Below are positions 46,289-55,583 of a stretch of DNA of 64,000 nucleotides, piece by piece (position 1 is the stretch's first letter; each line of letters starts with the position of its first letter). This stretch comes from Pelomonas sp963422775 (GTDB lineage: Bacteria > Pseudomonadota > Gammaproteobacteria > Burkholderiales > Burkholderiaceae_C), in NCBI GenBank assembly GCA_963422775.4, contig CAUJSJ030000128.1, positions 1 through 64,000 on the forward strand. Direction: 5' to 3'. Position numbers and translations under genes: made by a program. The notes under the pieces are model-generated. The model was given only the letters and a program-made list of their open reading frames with translations, ran no database searches and was not told the DNA's origin.

Positions 46289-47450
46289 GGCTCAGCACCA
46301 GCGACGCGTTGTTGCCGCCGAAAGCGAAGGAATTGCTCATGACGTGCCGCGGCGCCTGCGGCAGGCGCTGGCCCGGTGCGACGAGCTCGATCTGCGGCAG
46401 CCCGGCATCGCGCTGGCCGTCGAAGTGATGGACGGGCAGGCGGCCGTCGCCTGCCACCGTCAGCCACGCGATGGCCGCCTCGATCGCGCCGGCGGCGCCC
46501 AACGCATGGCCCGTCAGCGGCTTGGTGGATGAGCAGGGCAGGTCCAGGCCGAACAGCTCGGCCACGGCGCGGCTTTCCATCGCATCGTTCTGCGGCGTGG
46601 CGGTGCCGTGCAGGTTCAGGTAGCCGATGTCGGCCGGCGTGAGGCCGGCACGCGCCAGCGCCTCGCGCATCGCGGCCAGCGCACCGCGGCCGCCGGGCTC
46701 GGGCGCCGAGATGTGGTGGGCATCCGAGCTTTCGCCCCAGCCGGACAGTCGCACGGCAGACGGTTCTCGGCTCAGCACGAACAGCGCCGCACCCTCGCCG
46801 ATGTTGATGCCGGCACGCGTCGCGCTCATCGGCCGGCAGCGCGCGGCGTCCACCGACTCCAGTGCCGCGAAGCCCGCCACCGTCATGCCGCACAGCGCGT
46901 CCACACCGCCCACGAGCACGGCGTCGCACAGGCCGGCCTTCAGCAGCCGCGCGCCGCTGGCCAGGGCCTTGGCGCCGGACGAGCAGGCCGTGGAGACGAC
47001 GTAGCGCGGCCCGCCCAGGCCCAGCGCTTCAGTCAGCATCAGCGCGGGCGAGCCCAGTTCCTGCTGCTCGACATGGAAGCCCGCCGGCAGCTGGCCATCG
47101 CGGGTCAGCGCAGCGATGGCAGCCTCGCCTTCTGCAACGCCCGAGGTGCTGGTGCCGAGCACCACACCGACACGATCCGCGCCGTGGCGGGCGATGGCCA
47201 CGTCCACTTGATCTCGAATCTGCGCGAGGGCCGCGAGCAGCAGCGCGTTGTTGCGGCTGCGCTGCTGCAGCGGCAGGTCGTCGACGGACGGCAGGGCCGC
47301 TCGCACCGCGCCCAGATGGAGTTCGTGCCCCGGCCAGACCGTGCCGTTCAGGGCCACGCCGCCAGGCTCACTGGCAAACACGGCGTCGCGCAATGCGGCC
47401 AAGTCATGACCGGCCGCGCAGATGACGCCGGGAACTTGCAGGTAGATCAC
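46281..47450 (-). CDS. Beta-ketoacyl-ACP synthase (KS) of the aryl polyene cluster
   Basis: A 389-residue condensing enzyme starting at GTG in a GTGA overlap with the DUF3261 gene. The active-site Cys is C156 (VSTACSSGAKAL), with His in NLHGTATPQND and GHALGAAGAIE. It corresponds to the elongating ketosynthase (ApeO-like), which in studied APE systems works as a heterodimer with the chain-length factor, here encoded at the head of the operon. Confidence 0.92.
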   Translation of the reverse strand: MIYLQVPGVICAAGHDLAALRDAVFASEPGGVALNGTVWPGHELHLGAVRAALPSVDDLPLQQRSRNNALLLAALAQIRDQVDVAIARHGADRVGVVLGTSTSGVAEGEAAIAALTRDGQLPAGFHVEQQELGSPALMLTEALGLGGPRYVVSTACSSGAKALASGARLLKAGLCDAVLVGGVDALCGMTVAGFAALESVDAARCRPMSATRAGINIGEGAALFVLSREPSAVRLSGWGESSDAHHISAPEPGGRGALAAMREALARAGLTPADIGYLNLHGTATPQNDAMESRAVAELFGLDLPCSSTKPLTGHALGAAGAIEAAIAWLTVAGDGRLPVHHFDGQRDAGLPQIELVAPGQRLPQAPRHVMSNSFAFGGNNASLVLSHV

Positions 47451-47995
47451 GCGCCCTCCTGCGGCTGGGACTCGATCAACAAGCGATAGCCCTCGGCGGG
47501 GTTGACGATCTCGACGATGTTCGCGCCCGGGCGCCGGACAACCAGCCGGGCTTGCCCGCCTTGCTGCAGCTCCTGCCCCGCGGCGGTCGGCACCCAGGCC
47601 CAGCCGTCGGGCAGGGCGGCGCGCACGGCCTCGGCAGGCCAGAAGGTCAGGCAGAGGTCGCGCAGCATGCGGCCGGTGTCCACCTCGGCCGGCAGCATCG
47701 GGTGGCGCTGCACCTGCAGATCGCGGCCGTCCCACTGCATCAGCAGCACGCGCTGGCCAAAGGCAAAGCCGGCCAGCAGCAGGGCCGAGGCGTCGAGCTG
47801 CAACTGCACGTCGACGCGCTGCGGCGGCGCATCGGGCTGGTCCAGCCGCGTGACGGTCAGCCGTTGGTTGAGCGCAAACCGCGCGCCGCCAAGCGCTGCC
47901 GGCGGCAGGCGCAGCAGCGGCAGCGCGCTGGGCGCTGGCGGCGCGCCCGCGCAGCCTGCCAGCAGCAATGCAGTCAGCAGCAGGCGGCGGTTCAT
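47447..47995 (-). CDS. DUF3261 lipoprotein of the aryl polyene cluster
   Basis: A 182-residue lipoprotein with lipobox LLLAGC (Cys about 15) and a beta-rich body. MLRDLCLTFWPAEAVRAALPDGW and NIVEIVNPAEGYRLLIESQ are recognisable DUF3261 segments, a family strongly linked to APE loci. It probably helps to place the polyene in the outer membrane. Both ends overlap neighbouring genes. Confidence 0.88.
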   Translation of the reverse strand: MNRRLLLTALLLAGCAGAPPAPSALPLLRLPPAALGGARFALNQRLTVTRLDQPDAPPQRVDVQLQLDASALLLAGFAFGQRVLLMQWDGRDLQVQRHPMLPAEVDTGRMLRDLCLTFWPAEAVRAALPDGWAWVPTAAGQELQQGGQARLVVRRPGANIVEIVNPAEGYRLLIESQPQEGA

Positions 47996-49070
47996 GCGCG
48001 GGCGAACCTCAGCAGGCTGTGGCAGTAGCCGATGCCATCGCGCGCCGTCAGCAGGCGCAGGCCGGCGGCTTCGGCCAGGCGGATGTAGTCGGCACTCTCA
48101 TAGATCTTGCTGTTGCCGCTGGCCATCGCCGTGAAGTAGGGCGAGGTGTTGATGAGGCAGAAGGCGGCGATGTCGTAGCGCTGGCGGTCCCAGAAGGTGT
48201 CCATCACCAGCACCTGGCCGCCGTCGGCCAGGCAGGCGGCCACGCGCTGGAAGATGCTGGCGATCTCGGCCTCCCCGAAGCAGCTGAGGAACTGGCTCAT
48301 CCACACCAGGTCCATGCCGGCCGGCAGGGCGGCGGCCGGGTCGAGCAGATTGCACGGATGCAGATGAGCGCGCCCGCGCAGGCCGTCGGCCGTGAGATTG
48401 GCTGCGGCCACGTCGAGCTGCTGGGGCAGGTCGACGAGATGGAGTTCGACGCGCGCGTCGCAGTCCAGCGCGGCGCGGCTGAACTTGCCGGTGTTGGCGC
48501 CGATGTCCATCAGCCGGCGCGGCGCGGTGGCGAACACGTCGGGCAGGATGTCGGGGAAGGAGGTGTCCGAGTAGTGGTGGTCGAAGGCGAACCAGCTCGA
48601 CTTCGCCGGCTCTGGCAGCTCCGACAGCACGGGATAGATGCTGGGCCAGTCGCCCAGGTGGGCCAGGGCCCCAGCGGCTTGCCGGCGTCCAGCGACCGCG
48701 CCAGCTCGAACAGGCCCTGGTAGCAGACGTCGTGGATGAAGTCGAAGTTGACGCGCGTGATGTCGTCGGAGATCAGGCAGAAGCCCGTCTTGTCGAGCTG
48801 CCAGCGGCCGCCCTCAATCATCACGACGCCGGCCGACAGGCAGGATTCCAGCACCAGCTTCAGCGCATAGCGGCTCCACTGCCCGGTGGCTTCCAGCTCG
48901 TCGAGCGTGACGCCGCGCTCCCCTGCGTCGCCCAGGGCCTCCAGCACGCCGCGCTTCCAGGCGTAGTGAACGCAATGGAAGACGACCGGGCCGAAGGCGA
49001 TCTTCTGGGCTTCGAAGCGGGCGTCGAAGGCACGCTGCTTCGCTGGGGAGAACTTCTTGGTCTCAAGCAT
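47992..49070 (-). pseudogene. SAM-dependent methyltransferase of the aryl polyene cluster, frameshifted
   Basis: Two frames together encode one methyltransferase of about 359 residues. The first starts at MLETKKFSPAKQ and carries the helical dimerisation domain; the second holds the SAM-binding domain (LMDIGANTGKF, FGEAEIASIF, GGQVLVMDTFW). The switch is at the run GGGG (minus strand, 48669-48672): restoring one G gives a continuous reading K-P-L-G-A-L-A-H-L-G-D-W. The coding length is one base short of whole codons. Both halves are well conserved, so this is either a sequencing error or a recent loss. It overlaps the MMPL gene upstream and the DUF3261 gene downstream. Confidence 0.82.
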
Positions 49071-51348
49071 GGGGCAGGAAGAATGGGGTGAGCAGCCAGG
49101 CGAGAAAGACGCCAAGAAGCAGGGTCAGGCCAAAGGCATGCAGAGCAGGCGTGCCCGACAACGCCAGCAGGCCGAAAGACAACAGGGTAGACGCGGCGGC
49201 CAGCGTCACCGACAGAAAAGGCCGGGTTTCAGCGCGCCCGGGCTGTTCGAGCAGGAATATGCCGTAGTCCACGCCCAGACCCAGCAGGATGAGCAGGGGC
49301 AGGATGTGAAAGAGCTGCAAGACCTGGCCGGCGATGGCAAGCAAGGCAACGGTCAGCACGCAGGCGAGCGCCGTGGGCGCCAGCGCGCGCCAGGCGGCAC
49401 GGCCGAAACGCCAGGCCAGCGCGGCCCAGGTCAGCACGAAGCCCAGCACCAGCACCGCCGACATCAGCTGGCGGTAGCGCCCCAGCAGCGCGCTGACCTC
49501 GCCAACCTTGTCGACCCAGGTGGCGCCGTCGAGTTTCAGCGCGGCCAGCGCGGCGCGGGTGTCGGCCGATTCGGCGCCGCGCAGCAGCACGACGGTGGCG
49601 AAGCCATCGCCCAGGCGACCCAGCCACTGGGCGCGGACGGGTTCGCTGGCGGGGCTGGCCAGCCAGGCCTCGGGCGCGAGCTGCGCGGACGCAGCCGTGG
49701 CCGGCGCGACAGGCTGGCCCAGCTTCTCGGCCAGCACCGGCCGCAGCTCGGCCACGCGCCGCGAAGCGAGCTCGGCATCCTCGCGCTGGCGGCGCAGCGA
49801 AGGCAGCCAGTCGCTGACCGCCTGCGCGCCCAGCTTCAAGCTGCGCAGCTGCGCCGTCAGCGCTTCCTCGCGCTCCAGCAGCTGCTGCTCGTCGCGCCCC
49901 TGCACGACGAAGAACTGCGCGAGCCCCGGCGCCTGCATCAGGCGCGCGAACTCGCGCTGCTGGGCGACGAGGGCGGGCGGCGCGGACTGCAGCTGGCGGA
50001 TGTCGTCGTCGAAGCGCAGCCGGCTCGCGCCGACCGCGGCCAGCAGGCCGGACAACACGAGCAGCACGGTCAGCCCGCGCCCCGTCAGGCTCGGCCACAG
50101 CGCGCGCCGCGAGCCCAGCCAGTCGGCAAAGCGCGTCGGCGCCATGCGGCCGGCGCCGTCCAGCAGCGGGAACCACCACAGCACCGTGACGAAGGCCGCA
50201 ACGAGGCCCGCCGCCGAGAACACCGCGATCTGGCGCAGGCCGGGGAAGGGCGGCACGGCCAGCAGCGCGTAGCCGATGACGGTCGTTGCCATCGCGAGGC
50301 TGACGATGGGAATCTGGCGCGCCAACATCGCCCAACGCTCGCCGGCCTGCAGGCCCTGGCGCGCGCTGAAGTAGTTGCTGCCGTAGTTCTCGGCCACGCC
50401 GAGCAGGCTCGCGCCGAAGATGAGCGTGACCAGGTGCAGTTCGCCGAAAGCCAGCAGGCTGACCGACGTGGCCACGCACAGACCCACCGCCATCGACAGC
50501 GCGACAAGCAGGCGCGGGCGGATGGACCGGAAGGCCAGCAGCGTCAGGGCGACGATGCCGAGCAGCGAGCCCAGGCCGATGGTGTGGATCTCGCGCTCGG
50601 CCTGCTCGGCCGCGGCGGCGGCGAACAGCGGCACGCCAGCGCGGATGACGCGCGCGCCCTGCCCTTCGGCAGCCTGCGTGGCGGCGTCCAGCAGCGGCAG
50701 CAACGCGCGCTGCGCACGGATCTCGAAGCCGGAGCCTGGCAGCTCGATCAGCACCAGCGCGTGGTGGCGCTCGGGCGCATCGGGGTCGGTCAGCATCAGC
50801 CGGCCGCCTTCCACGCGCACGCGGCTGCTCTGGCCGCGCTCGGCGAGCCACTGGCTGAAAAGGTTGAGCGGGTCGTCGGCCCAGGCACCCACGCGCGGGC
50901 CACCGACGGGCTGGTACAGCGCGGCCAGGGCCTGGTCGGCGAGCTCTTCGGTCGGCGTCTTCGCCAGGCGCTCGCGGGCCTGGGGCGACAGCAGACCGGC
51001 GCGCACCGGTGTGTACAGAGTCAGCCAGGCTTGCTGGTCGGCATCGGCGACGCGGTGGCGCGCCGGGATGTCGCCCAGCGCCTGCAGAAAGACATCGGCC
51101 GCACGCTGGGCCTGTGCCTTGTCGCCACCGCCAATCAGCACGGTCACGCGCCGCGAGCCGGCGTCGGCCAGGGCCTGCGTGGCCTGGGCGGCCAGCGGGC
51201 GCTGCTCGTCGCGCGGCAGCATGGCCAGCATGTCGGTCACGGGCGCGCCGCGGTGCACGCCCCAGTACCAGGCGCTGTGGGCCAGGCAGGCGAGCACGAC
51301 CACGAGCCACAGGCCCGCGAGGCGCCGGGTGGTTCGCTCAAGACTCAC
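49063..51348 (-). CDS. MMPL/RND-family exporter of the aryl polyene cluster
   Basis: A 761-residue inner-membrane transporter with two repeats, each a large periplasmic domain followed by a helix bundle (about residues 240-420 and 615-755). FGASLLGVAENYGSNYFSAR in the first bundle and LGLGVDYGIFLLEQ in the second are the conserved RND/MMPL helices. It probably lifts the lipid-linked polyene from the inner membrane for delivery by the LolA-like carrier. Four-base overlaps tie it to that gene. Confidence 0.92.
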   Translation of the reverse strand: MSLERTTRRLAGLWLVVVLACLAHSAWYWGVHRGAPVTDMLAMLPRDEQRPLAAQATQALADAGSRRVTVLIGGGDKAQAQRAADVFLQALGDIPARHRVADADQQAWLTLYTPVRAGLLSPQARERLAKTPTEELADQALAALYQPVGGPRVGAWADDPLNLFSQWLAERGQSSRVRVEGGRLMLTDPDAPERHHALVLIELPGSGFEIRAQRALLPLLDAATQAAEGQGARVIRAGVPLFAAAAAEQAEREIHTIGLGSLLGIVALTLLAFRSIRPRLLVALSMAVGLCVATSVSLLAFGELHLVTLIFGASLLGVAENYGSNYFSARQGLQAGERWAMLARQIPIVSLAMATTVIGYALLAVPPFPGLRQIAVFSAAGLVAAFVTVLWWFPLLDGAGRMAPTRFADWLGSRRALWPSLTGRGLTVLLVLSGLLAAVGASRLRFDDDIRQLQSAPPALVAQQREFARLMQAPGLAQFFVVQGRDEQQLLEREEALTAQLRSLKLGAQAVSDWLPSLRRQREDAELASRRVAELRPVLAEKLGQPVAPATAASAQLAPEAWLASPASEPVRAQWLGRLGDGFATVVLLRGAESADTRAALAALKLDGATWVDKVGEVSALLGRYRQLMSAVLVLGFVLTWAALAWRFGRAAWRALAPTALACVLTVALLAIAGQVLQLFHILPLLILLGLGVDYGIFLLEQPGRAETRPFLSVTLAAASTLLSFGLLALSGTPALHAFGLTLLLGVFLAWLLTPFFLPHA

Positions 51349-51935
51349 TGAAAGAGGCCCGGCTCGGCGGCGCCGTCGCTGCGCTGGTTGGCGAGCAGGA
51401 TCAGGCTCTCGTCGCCATTGGCCTCGAAGAGCTGGATGCGGCGCACAAAGCCGTCGCCTTCCAACTCCACCTTCTTCAGCACCTGCTGCAGCGCGCCGGG
51501 CATGGGCGCCAGCGCCAGCTGCCAGTTCGCGCCCTTGGTGCTGCCGCTCAGCTCGAAGAGCTCGGCCAGGCCGCTGACGTCGCCGTTGAGCAGCGCGAAC
51601 ATCAGCGTGTTGATGACGCGCACGGCCGGCTCGCGGGATGCGTCAAGCCTCATCGCCGTCTGGCCGCCCTGGGTCGCGCGGATCTCGTTGAGCGTCAGCC
51701 GCAACTCGCTGGCAAAGGGTTTGAGCGTGCGCCACAGCACGCCGCGGCCACGCGCGGCGACGAAGTTGCCGGTCGACACCAGGGGCTTGGCGAAGCCCGG
51801 CACCTTCTTGGTCTGCGTGAAGTCGCCGCGCAGCCATTCGGGCTGCTGCAGGCGCTCGCGCACGGCCTGCGCCAGGCTCGACTCGGCCGCCACCGCGGCG
51901 GGCAGCAGGGCGAGCAGCAGCGCGCGGCGCTTCAT
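51345..51935 (-). CDS. LolA-like outer-membrane lipoprotein carrier of the aryl polyene cluster
   Basis: A 196-residue periplasmic carrier with a signal peptide (cut near AVAAE, about residue 17). It contains WLRGDFTQTKKVPGF and TGNFVAARGRGVLWRTLKPF, the typical strands of the LolA/DUF2092-like fold. It probably shields the hydrophobic polyene while crossing the periplasm. Its start overlaps the thioesterase stop (ATGA). Confidence 0.9.
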   Translation of the reverse strand: MKRRALLLALLPAAVAAESSLAQAVRERLQQPEWLRGDFTQTKKVPGFAKPLVSTGNFVAARGRGVLWRTLKPFASELRLTLNEIRATQGGQTAMRLDASREPAVRVINTLMFALLNGDVSGLAELFELSGSTKGANWQLALAPMPGALQQVLKKVELEGDGFVRRIQLFEANGDESLILLANQRSDGAAEPGLFQ

Positions 51936-52432
51936 GCCGGCCCCTCAAGCGGGTCGCCGGGCCGCTCCCAAGACTCGCTTGGCCCCCCTGGGGGGCCGGC
52001 CGCGCACTCGCGGTCGGGGGGCTCCAAAACCCCGAGCTTTCGCCACAGCACCGGCGGGCAGACGTATTGCATCTCGCGCGTCGCGATGTTCAGCGCCACC
52101 TGGATGGTGTGGGCCTTGTGGATGACCTTGGCCGTGACGGCATCCCGGATGACGTAGTCGACCTTGATGCGGTTCTCCCACTCGACGATCTCGGCACGCA
52201 CGATGACGCGGCGGCCGTAGGGCAGCATGTCCACGTACTTGAGCCGCATGTCGACGATGGGCCAGGCGTAGCCCGACTCGCGCATCTGCGGGTAGTCGTA
52301 GTCGAAGCGCGCCATCAGCGCATTGCGCGCCAGCTCCAGATACTTGACGTAGTGCCCGTGCCAGACGATGTCCATCGGGTCCAGGTCGTGGAAGGCCGGG
52401 GTCAGCTCGATCTCGTGCCAGAGCTCAGGCAT
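51932..52432 (-). CDS. Hotdog-fold acyl-CoA thioesterase of the aryl polyene cluster, with a repeat-derived tail
   Basis: A 166-residue protein of the 4-hydroxybenzoyl-CoA thioesterase family. HDLDPMDIVWHGHYVKYLELAR has the catalytic Asp and typical wording. The usual domain ends near KLGVLEP; the last 27 or so residues (Pro/Gly-rich, with AGPPGGPSESWE) are encoded by a palindromic repeat and look like an added tail. Despite this the stop still overlaps the LolA gene start. The start at MPELWHEIEL overlaps the ammonia-lyase stop by 8 bp. It may release a misloaded or finished acyl chain. Confidence 0.88.
   Translation of the reverse strand: MPELWHEIELTPAFHDLDPMDIVWHGHYVKYLELARNALMARFDYDYPQMRESGYAWPIVDMRLKYVDMLPYGRRVIVRAEIVEWENRIKVDYVIRDAVTAKVIHKAHTIQVALNIATREMQYVCPPVLWRKLGVLEPPDRECAAGPPGGPSESWERPGDPLEGPA
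51939..52027. repeat. Multi-hairpin palindromic repeat inside the 3' end of the thioesterase gene
   Basis: Three adjoining inverted repeats are visible: CCAAG/CTTGG, a 17-bp GGCCCCCC-T-GGGGGGCC and CCGCG/CGCGG. The wording resembles dispersed intergenic repeats I remember from Rubrivivax-like genomes. The element is read in frame as the thioesterase tail. Confidence 0.6.
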
Positions 52433-53951
52433 AGAGGCTCCACGCTCGGGTGCGGATGGCGTCCACCAGACCGCGCAGCTCGCGGTCCAGTGCACGGTCC
52501 TCGACGATCAGCGGCAGGCGCTCGGCGAGGTCGCGCTGCATGCCAGCGAGATTGGGCGTCAGCGCCAGCAGCGCCTGCTGGTCGCGCAGCTCGACGCCCT
52601 GTCGCGCAGCGATCAGCGTGGCGGCGACGACCTGCTCGGTCAGCTCCAGCACGCGCAGCGCGTCGCGGGCGGCGATGGTGCCCATGCTGACCTTGTCCTG
52701 GTTGTGGCATTCGGTCGAACGGCTGAAGACCGAGGCCGGCATGGTCTGCTTGAGGGCCTCGGCCGTCCAGGCCGAGACGCTGATCTGCAGCGCCTTGAGG
52801 CCGTGGTTGATGGGCGCGCGCTCGCCGCTGGCGCCGGAGAGGTTGGCGGGCAGGCCGTGGTTGTAGCGGGCGTCCACGAGCAGCGCAAGCTGCCGGTCGA
52901 GCAGGTCGGCGACGTTGGCCACGGCGGTCTTGAGCGTGTCCATCGCCATCGCGATGTGGCCGCCGTAGAAGTGGCCACCATGCAGCACGCGCTCCTCGAC
53001 CGGGTCGATCAGCGGGTTGTCGTTGGCGCTGTTGAGCTCGTTCTCGATGAGCTGGCGCAGCCAGGGCAACGCGTCTTCCAGAACGCCGATGACGTGGGGC
53101 GCGCAGCGCAGCGAGTAGCGGTCCTGCAGGCGGTGGTCGTTGCGCGAGGGTGTGTCGCTGGTGAGGTCGGCGCGCAGGCGCTCGGCCACACGCTGCTGGC
53201 CGGCGTGGGGCTTGGCGGCGAACAGCGTGGCGTCGAAGTGATGGGCATTGCCGGCACTGGCGACGACGTTCATGGCCGTGATGCGCGTGGCGAGCTTGGC
53301 GAGGTAGTCGGCGCGCGCGAAGGCCAGGCAGGCCAGGCCGGTCATGACGGCCGTGCCGTTCATGATGGCCAGGCCTTCCTTGGGGCGCAGGCGCAGCGGC
53401 GTGGCGCCGGCGGCGCGCAGTGCCTCCAGAGCCGGCAGCGTCTCGCCGTTGACGCGCACCTCGCGCTCGCCGCACAGCACGGCGGCCAGGTAGGACAGCG
53501 GCGTCAGGTCGCCGCTCGCGCCGACCGAGCCTTCGCTGGGGATCAGCGGCAGGATGTCGTGCGTCAGCAGCGTCTCGATCTGGCGCAGCAGGTCCAGGCT
53601 CACGCCGGACAGGCCCTGGCACAGCGAGGCCAGGCGGGCACCCAGCACGGCGCGCGTTTGCTCGGCGCTCAGCAGCGCGCCGGCGCCGATGCCGTGATAG
53701 GTGTACAGGTGATGCGGCAGCTCGGGCACCAGGGCCGGCGGCACGGCCACGGTGCAGGAGTCGCCATAGCCGGTGGTGACGCCGTAGATGACGCCGTCCT
53801 CGGCCAGCAGCCGGGCGACGAAGTCGGCACCGGCCTGGATGCGCGCCTGGAACTCCGGCGCGCGGCCCAGCTCGGCGGTGGCATGGCGGTGGGCCAGCGC
53901 GACGATGTCCTCGATGGCGAGGCGCCGGCCGTCAAACGTGATGCGAGACAT
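52425..53951 (-). CDS. Aromatic amino acid/histidine ammonia-lyase of the aryl polyene cluster
   Basis: A 508-residue enzyme with the MIO-forming Ala145-Ser146-Gly147 (GSVGASGDLTPLSYLA) and the catalytic Tyr56 in YGVTTGYG. The substrate-selectivity region reads PHHLYTYHG; His81-Leu82 resembles the His-Leu pair of tyrosine ammonia-lyases more than the Ser-His of histidine ammonia-lyases. A tyrosine-to-coumarate role would supply the aryl starter of the polyene. That substrate is inferred from the motif and the cluster. The start at MSRITFDGRR overlaps the acyltransferase by 20 bp. Confidence 0.9.
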   Translation of the reverse strand: MSRITFDGRRLAIEDIVALAHRHATAELGRAPEFQARIQAGADFVARLLAEDGVIYGVTTGYGDSCTVAVPPALVPELPHHLYTYHGIGAGALLSAEQTRAVLGARLASLCQGLSGVSLDLLRQIETLLTHDILPLIPSEGSVGASGDLTPLSYLAAVLCGEREVRVNGETLPALEALRAAGATPLRLRPKEGLAIMNGTAVMTGLACLAFARADYLAKLATRITAMNVVASAGNAHHFDATLFAAKPHAGQQRVAERLRADLTSDTPSRNDHRLQDRYSLRCAPHVIGVLEDALPWLRQLIENELNSANDNPLIDPVEERVLHGGHFYGGHIAMAMDTLKTAVANVADLLDRQLALLVDARYNHGLPANLSGASGERAPINHGLKALQISVSAWTAEALKQTMPASVFSRSTECHNQDKVSMGTIAARDALRVLELTEQVVAATLIAARQGVELRDQQALLALTPNLAGMQRDLAERLPLIVEDRALDRELRGLVDAIRTRAWSLYA

Positions 53952-54855
53952 GTGTGTCGATCTGGGGGCGATCCCAGAAAGCGTAGAAGTTGAACCAGTC
54001 GTAGGGCGACCGCTGCAGCCGCGCGGCCAGCGCATCGGCAAAGCGGCGGGCGTGCTCGGCCAGCGCCGCCTCGCGGGCGCGGCGCGGCAGGTGGACCCTG
54101 TCGGCCAGCAGCTCGAACTCCAGCGCATAGCCCTGGCCCTCGTGCAGGCTGAGCATCAGGTAGAGCGGGCAACCCAGCAGGCCGGCGATCAGGTAGGGCC
54201 CGACGGGGAAGTCGGCGTCGCTGCCGAGGAAGGGAATGCGCACGGTCTTGCTGCCGCGCACGGGCACGCGGTCTCCGGCGATGGCGATGAACTCACCGGC
54301 TGCGACGCGCTCGGCGAGCTTGAGCGTGAGGCCCATGTCGAGTTCGCTGACCTCGATGAGCTCGACGCCGCGCCGCGGGTTCAGCCGCGCGAGGATGCGG
54401 TTGAAGCTCTCGGCGTGCTTGGTGTGAACCAGCACATTGACCTTGAGGTCGGGGTGCGCCTCGGCCAGGGCCTGGCAGAGCTCCAGGCAGCCGGTGTGGG
54501 CCGTGACGAGGACGGCGCCCTGCCCCGTGCGGGCCTGGGCATGCACGGCATCGCCGCCGCGCGTCTGCACGCGCGCCAGCGGGTAGCGCCCGGCGATGGC
54601 GAGCAGCTTGTCAAGCAGGGTCTCGGCGAACAGGCGCACATGGGCCAGGCCCTCGCGCCAGCCCGCGGCGGGCTGCACGCGGCGCAGATAGCCGAGGCTG
54701 TGCGCACGCAGGGTGGGCCGCGCCAGCCAGTAGACAAGCACCACCGGCCACAGCAGCAGGCTGAACACCGTGCGGCCCAGCACGCGGTGCACGCCGAACA
54801 GCAGCCAGATGCCGGCCACGAAGGTGCTCTCGCCCATGGAGGCCCAATGCTTCAT
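53932..54855 (-). CDS. LpxL/HtrB-like acyltransferase of the aryl polyene cluster
   Basis: A 307-residue inner-membrane acyltransferase with an N-terminal hydrophobic helix (FSLLLWPVVLVYWLA). The HX4E motif is VTAHTGCLELCQ, followed by the family segments AGDRVPVRGSKTV and FPVGPYLIAGLLGCPLY. It probably transfers the polyene acyl chain to a lipid or sugar acceptor. Its start overlaps the glycosyltransferase stop (ATGA). Confidence 0.9.
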   Translation of the reverse strand: MKHWASMGESTFVAGIWLLFGVHRVLGRTVFSLLLWPVVLVYWLARPTLRAHSLGYLRRVQPAAGWREGLAHVRLFAETLLDKLLAIAGRYPLARVQTRGGDAVHAQARTGQGAVLVTAHTGCLELCQALAEAHPDLKVNVLVHTKHAESFNRILARLNPRRGVELIEVSELDMGLTLKLAERVAAGEFIAIAGDRVPVRGSKTVRIPFLGSDADFPVGPYLIAGLLGCPLYLMLSLHEGQGYALEFELLADRVHLPRRAREAALAEHARRFADALAARLQRSPYDWFNFYAFWDRPQIDTHVSHHV

Positions 54856-55583
54856 GCGCCCAGCTTTCGCCACAGCAGCAGCGGTGCGCGCCACAGCATG
54901 CCGAAGAACAGCCGCGTGTGCATGGCCGAGATCAGCACGTTGTCGTGCCAGACGCGGAAATGCGAGACACCGTCTTCGGGGTAGCGCACGCGCGTCGGCA
55001 GGTTGGTGACCTTCATGCCGCGCCACACCAGCCGCACCGCAATCTCGGTGTCGAAATCCATGCGGCGGCCGATGTACTGGTTCTTCACGCAGGCGAGCGT
55101 GGCGCCCAGCGGATAGATGCGAAAGCCACACATCGAGTCGCGCACGGCGAACGAGAGGGTGTTGATCCAGACCCAGATGTGGGTGGCATAGCGGCCGTAC
55201 AGGCGCGCCCTGGGCACGCTGTCGTCGTAGATCGGGCAGCCGCAGATCAGCTGCGCCGGCTCGGCCGCGGCGGCGGCCGCGAAGGCGGGCACGTCGCGCG
55301 TGTCGTGCTGGCCGTCGGCGTCGATCTGCAGCGCGTGCGTCCAGCCCAGGCTCGCCGCGCGACGCAGGCCGGCCATCACCGCACCACCCTTGCCCTGGTT
55401 GACGGGCAGGCGCTCCAGGAAGACATCGGGCTGCTGCGCCAGCGCATCGAGCACGGCGGCGCAGCCAGGCTCGCTGGCATCGTCCACCAGCAGCACGGGC
55501 AGGCCGTGGGCGCGCAGTGCCGCGACGACACCACTGATCGGGCCGCCATGGTTGTAGACAGGAATGACCGCGCCGAGCTTCAT
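54852..55583 (-). CDS. Family 2 glycosyltransferase of the aryl polyene cluster
   Basis: A 243-residue GT-A fold transferase. VIPVYNHGGPI at the N-terminus and LLVDDASEPG bind the nucleotide; the DxD motif is in ALQIDADGQHD. No transmembrane segment is seen, so it acts at the cytoplasmic face. It likely builds the sugar acceptor to which the polyene is attached. Four-base overlaps join it to both neighbours. Confidence 0.9.
   Translation of the reverse strand: MKLGAVIPVYNHGGPISGVVAALRAHGLPVLLVDDASEPGCAAVLDALAQQPDVFLERLPVNQGKGGAVMAGLRRAASLGWTHALQIDADGQHDTRDVPAFAAAAAAEPAQLICGCPIYDDSVPRARLYGRYATHIWVWINTLSFAVRDSMCGFRIYPLGATLACVKNQYIGRRMDFDTEIAVRLVWRGMKVTNLPTRVRYPEDGVSHFRVWHDNVLISAMHTRLFFGMLWRAPLLLWRKLGA

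Noticed and set aside
49057..51351. An open frame of 764 codons antisense to the MMPL exporter
   Set aside because: Low-complexity Gln/Arg-rich product and no start signal; the exporter on the other strand is unmistakable.
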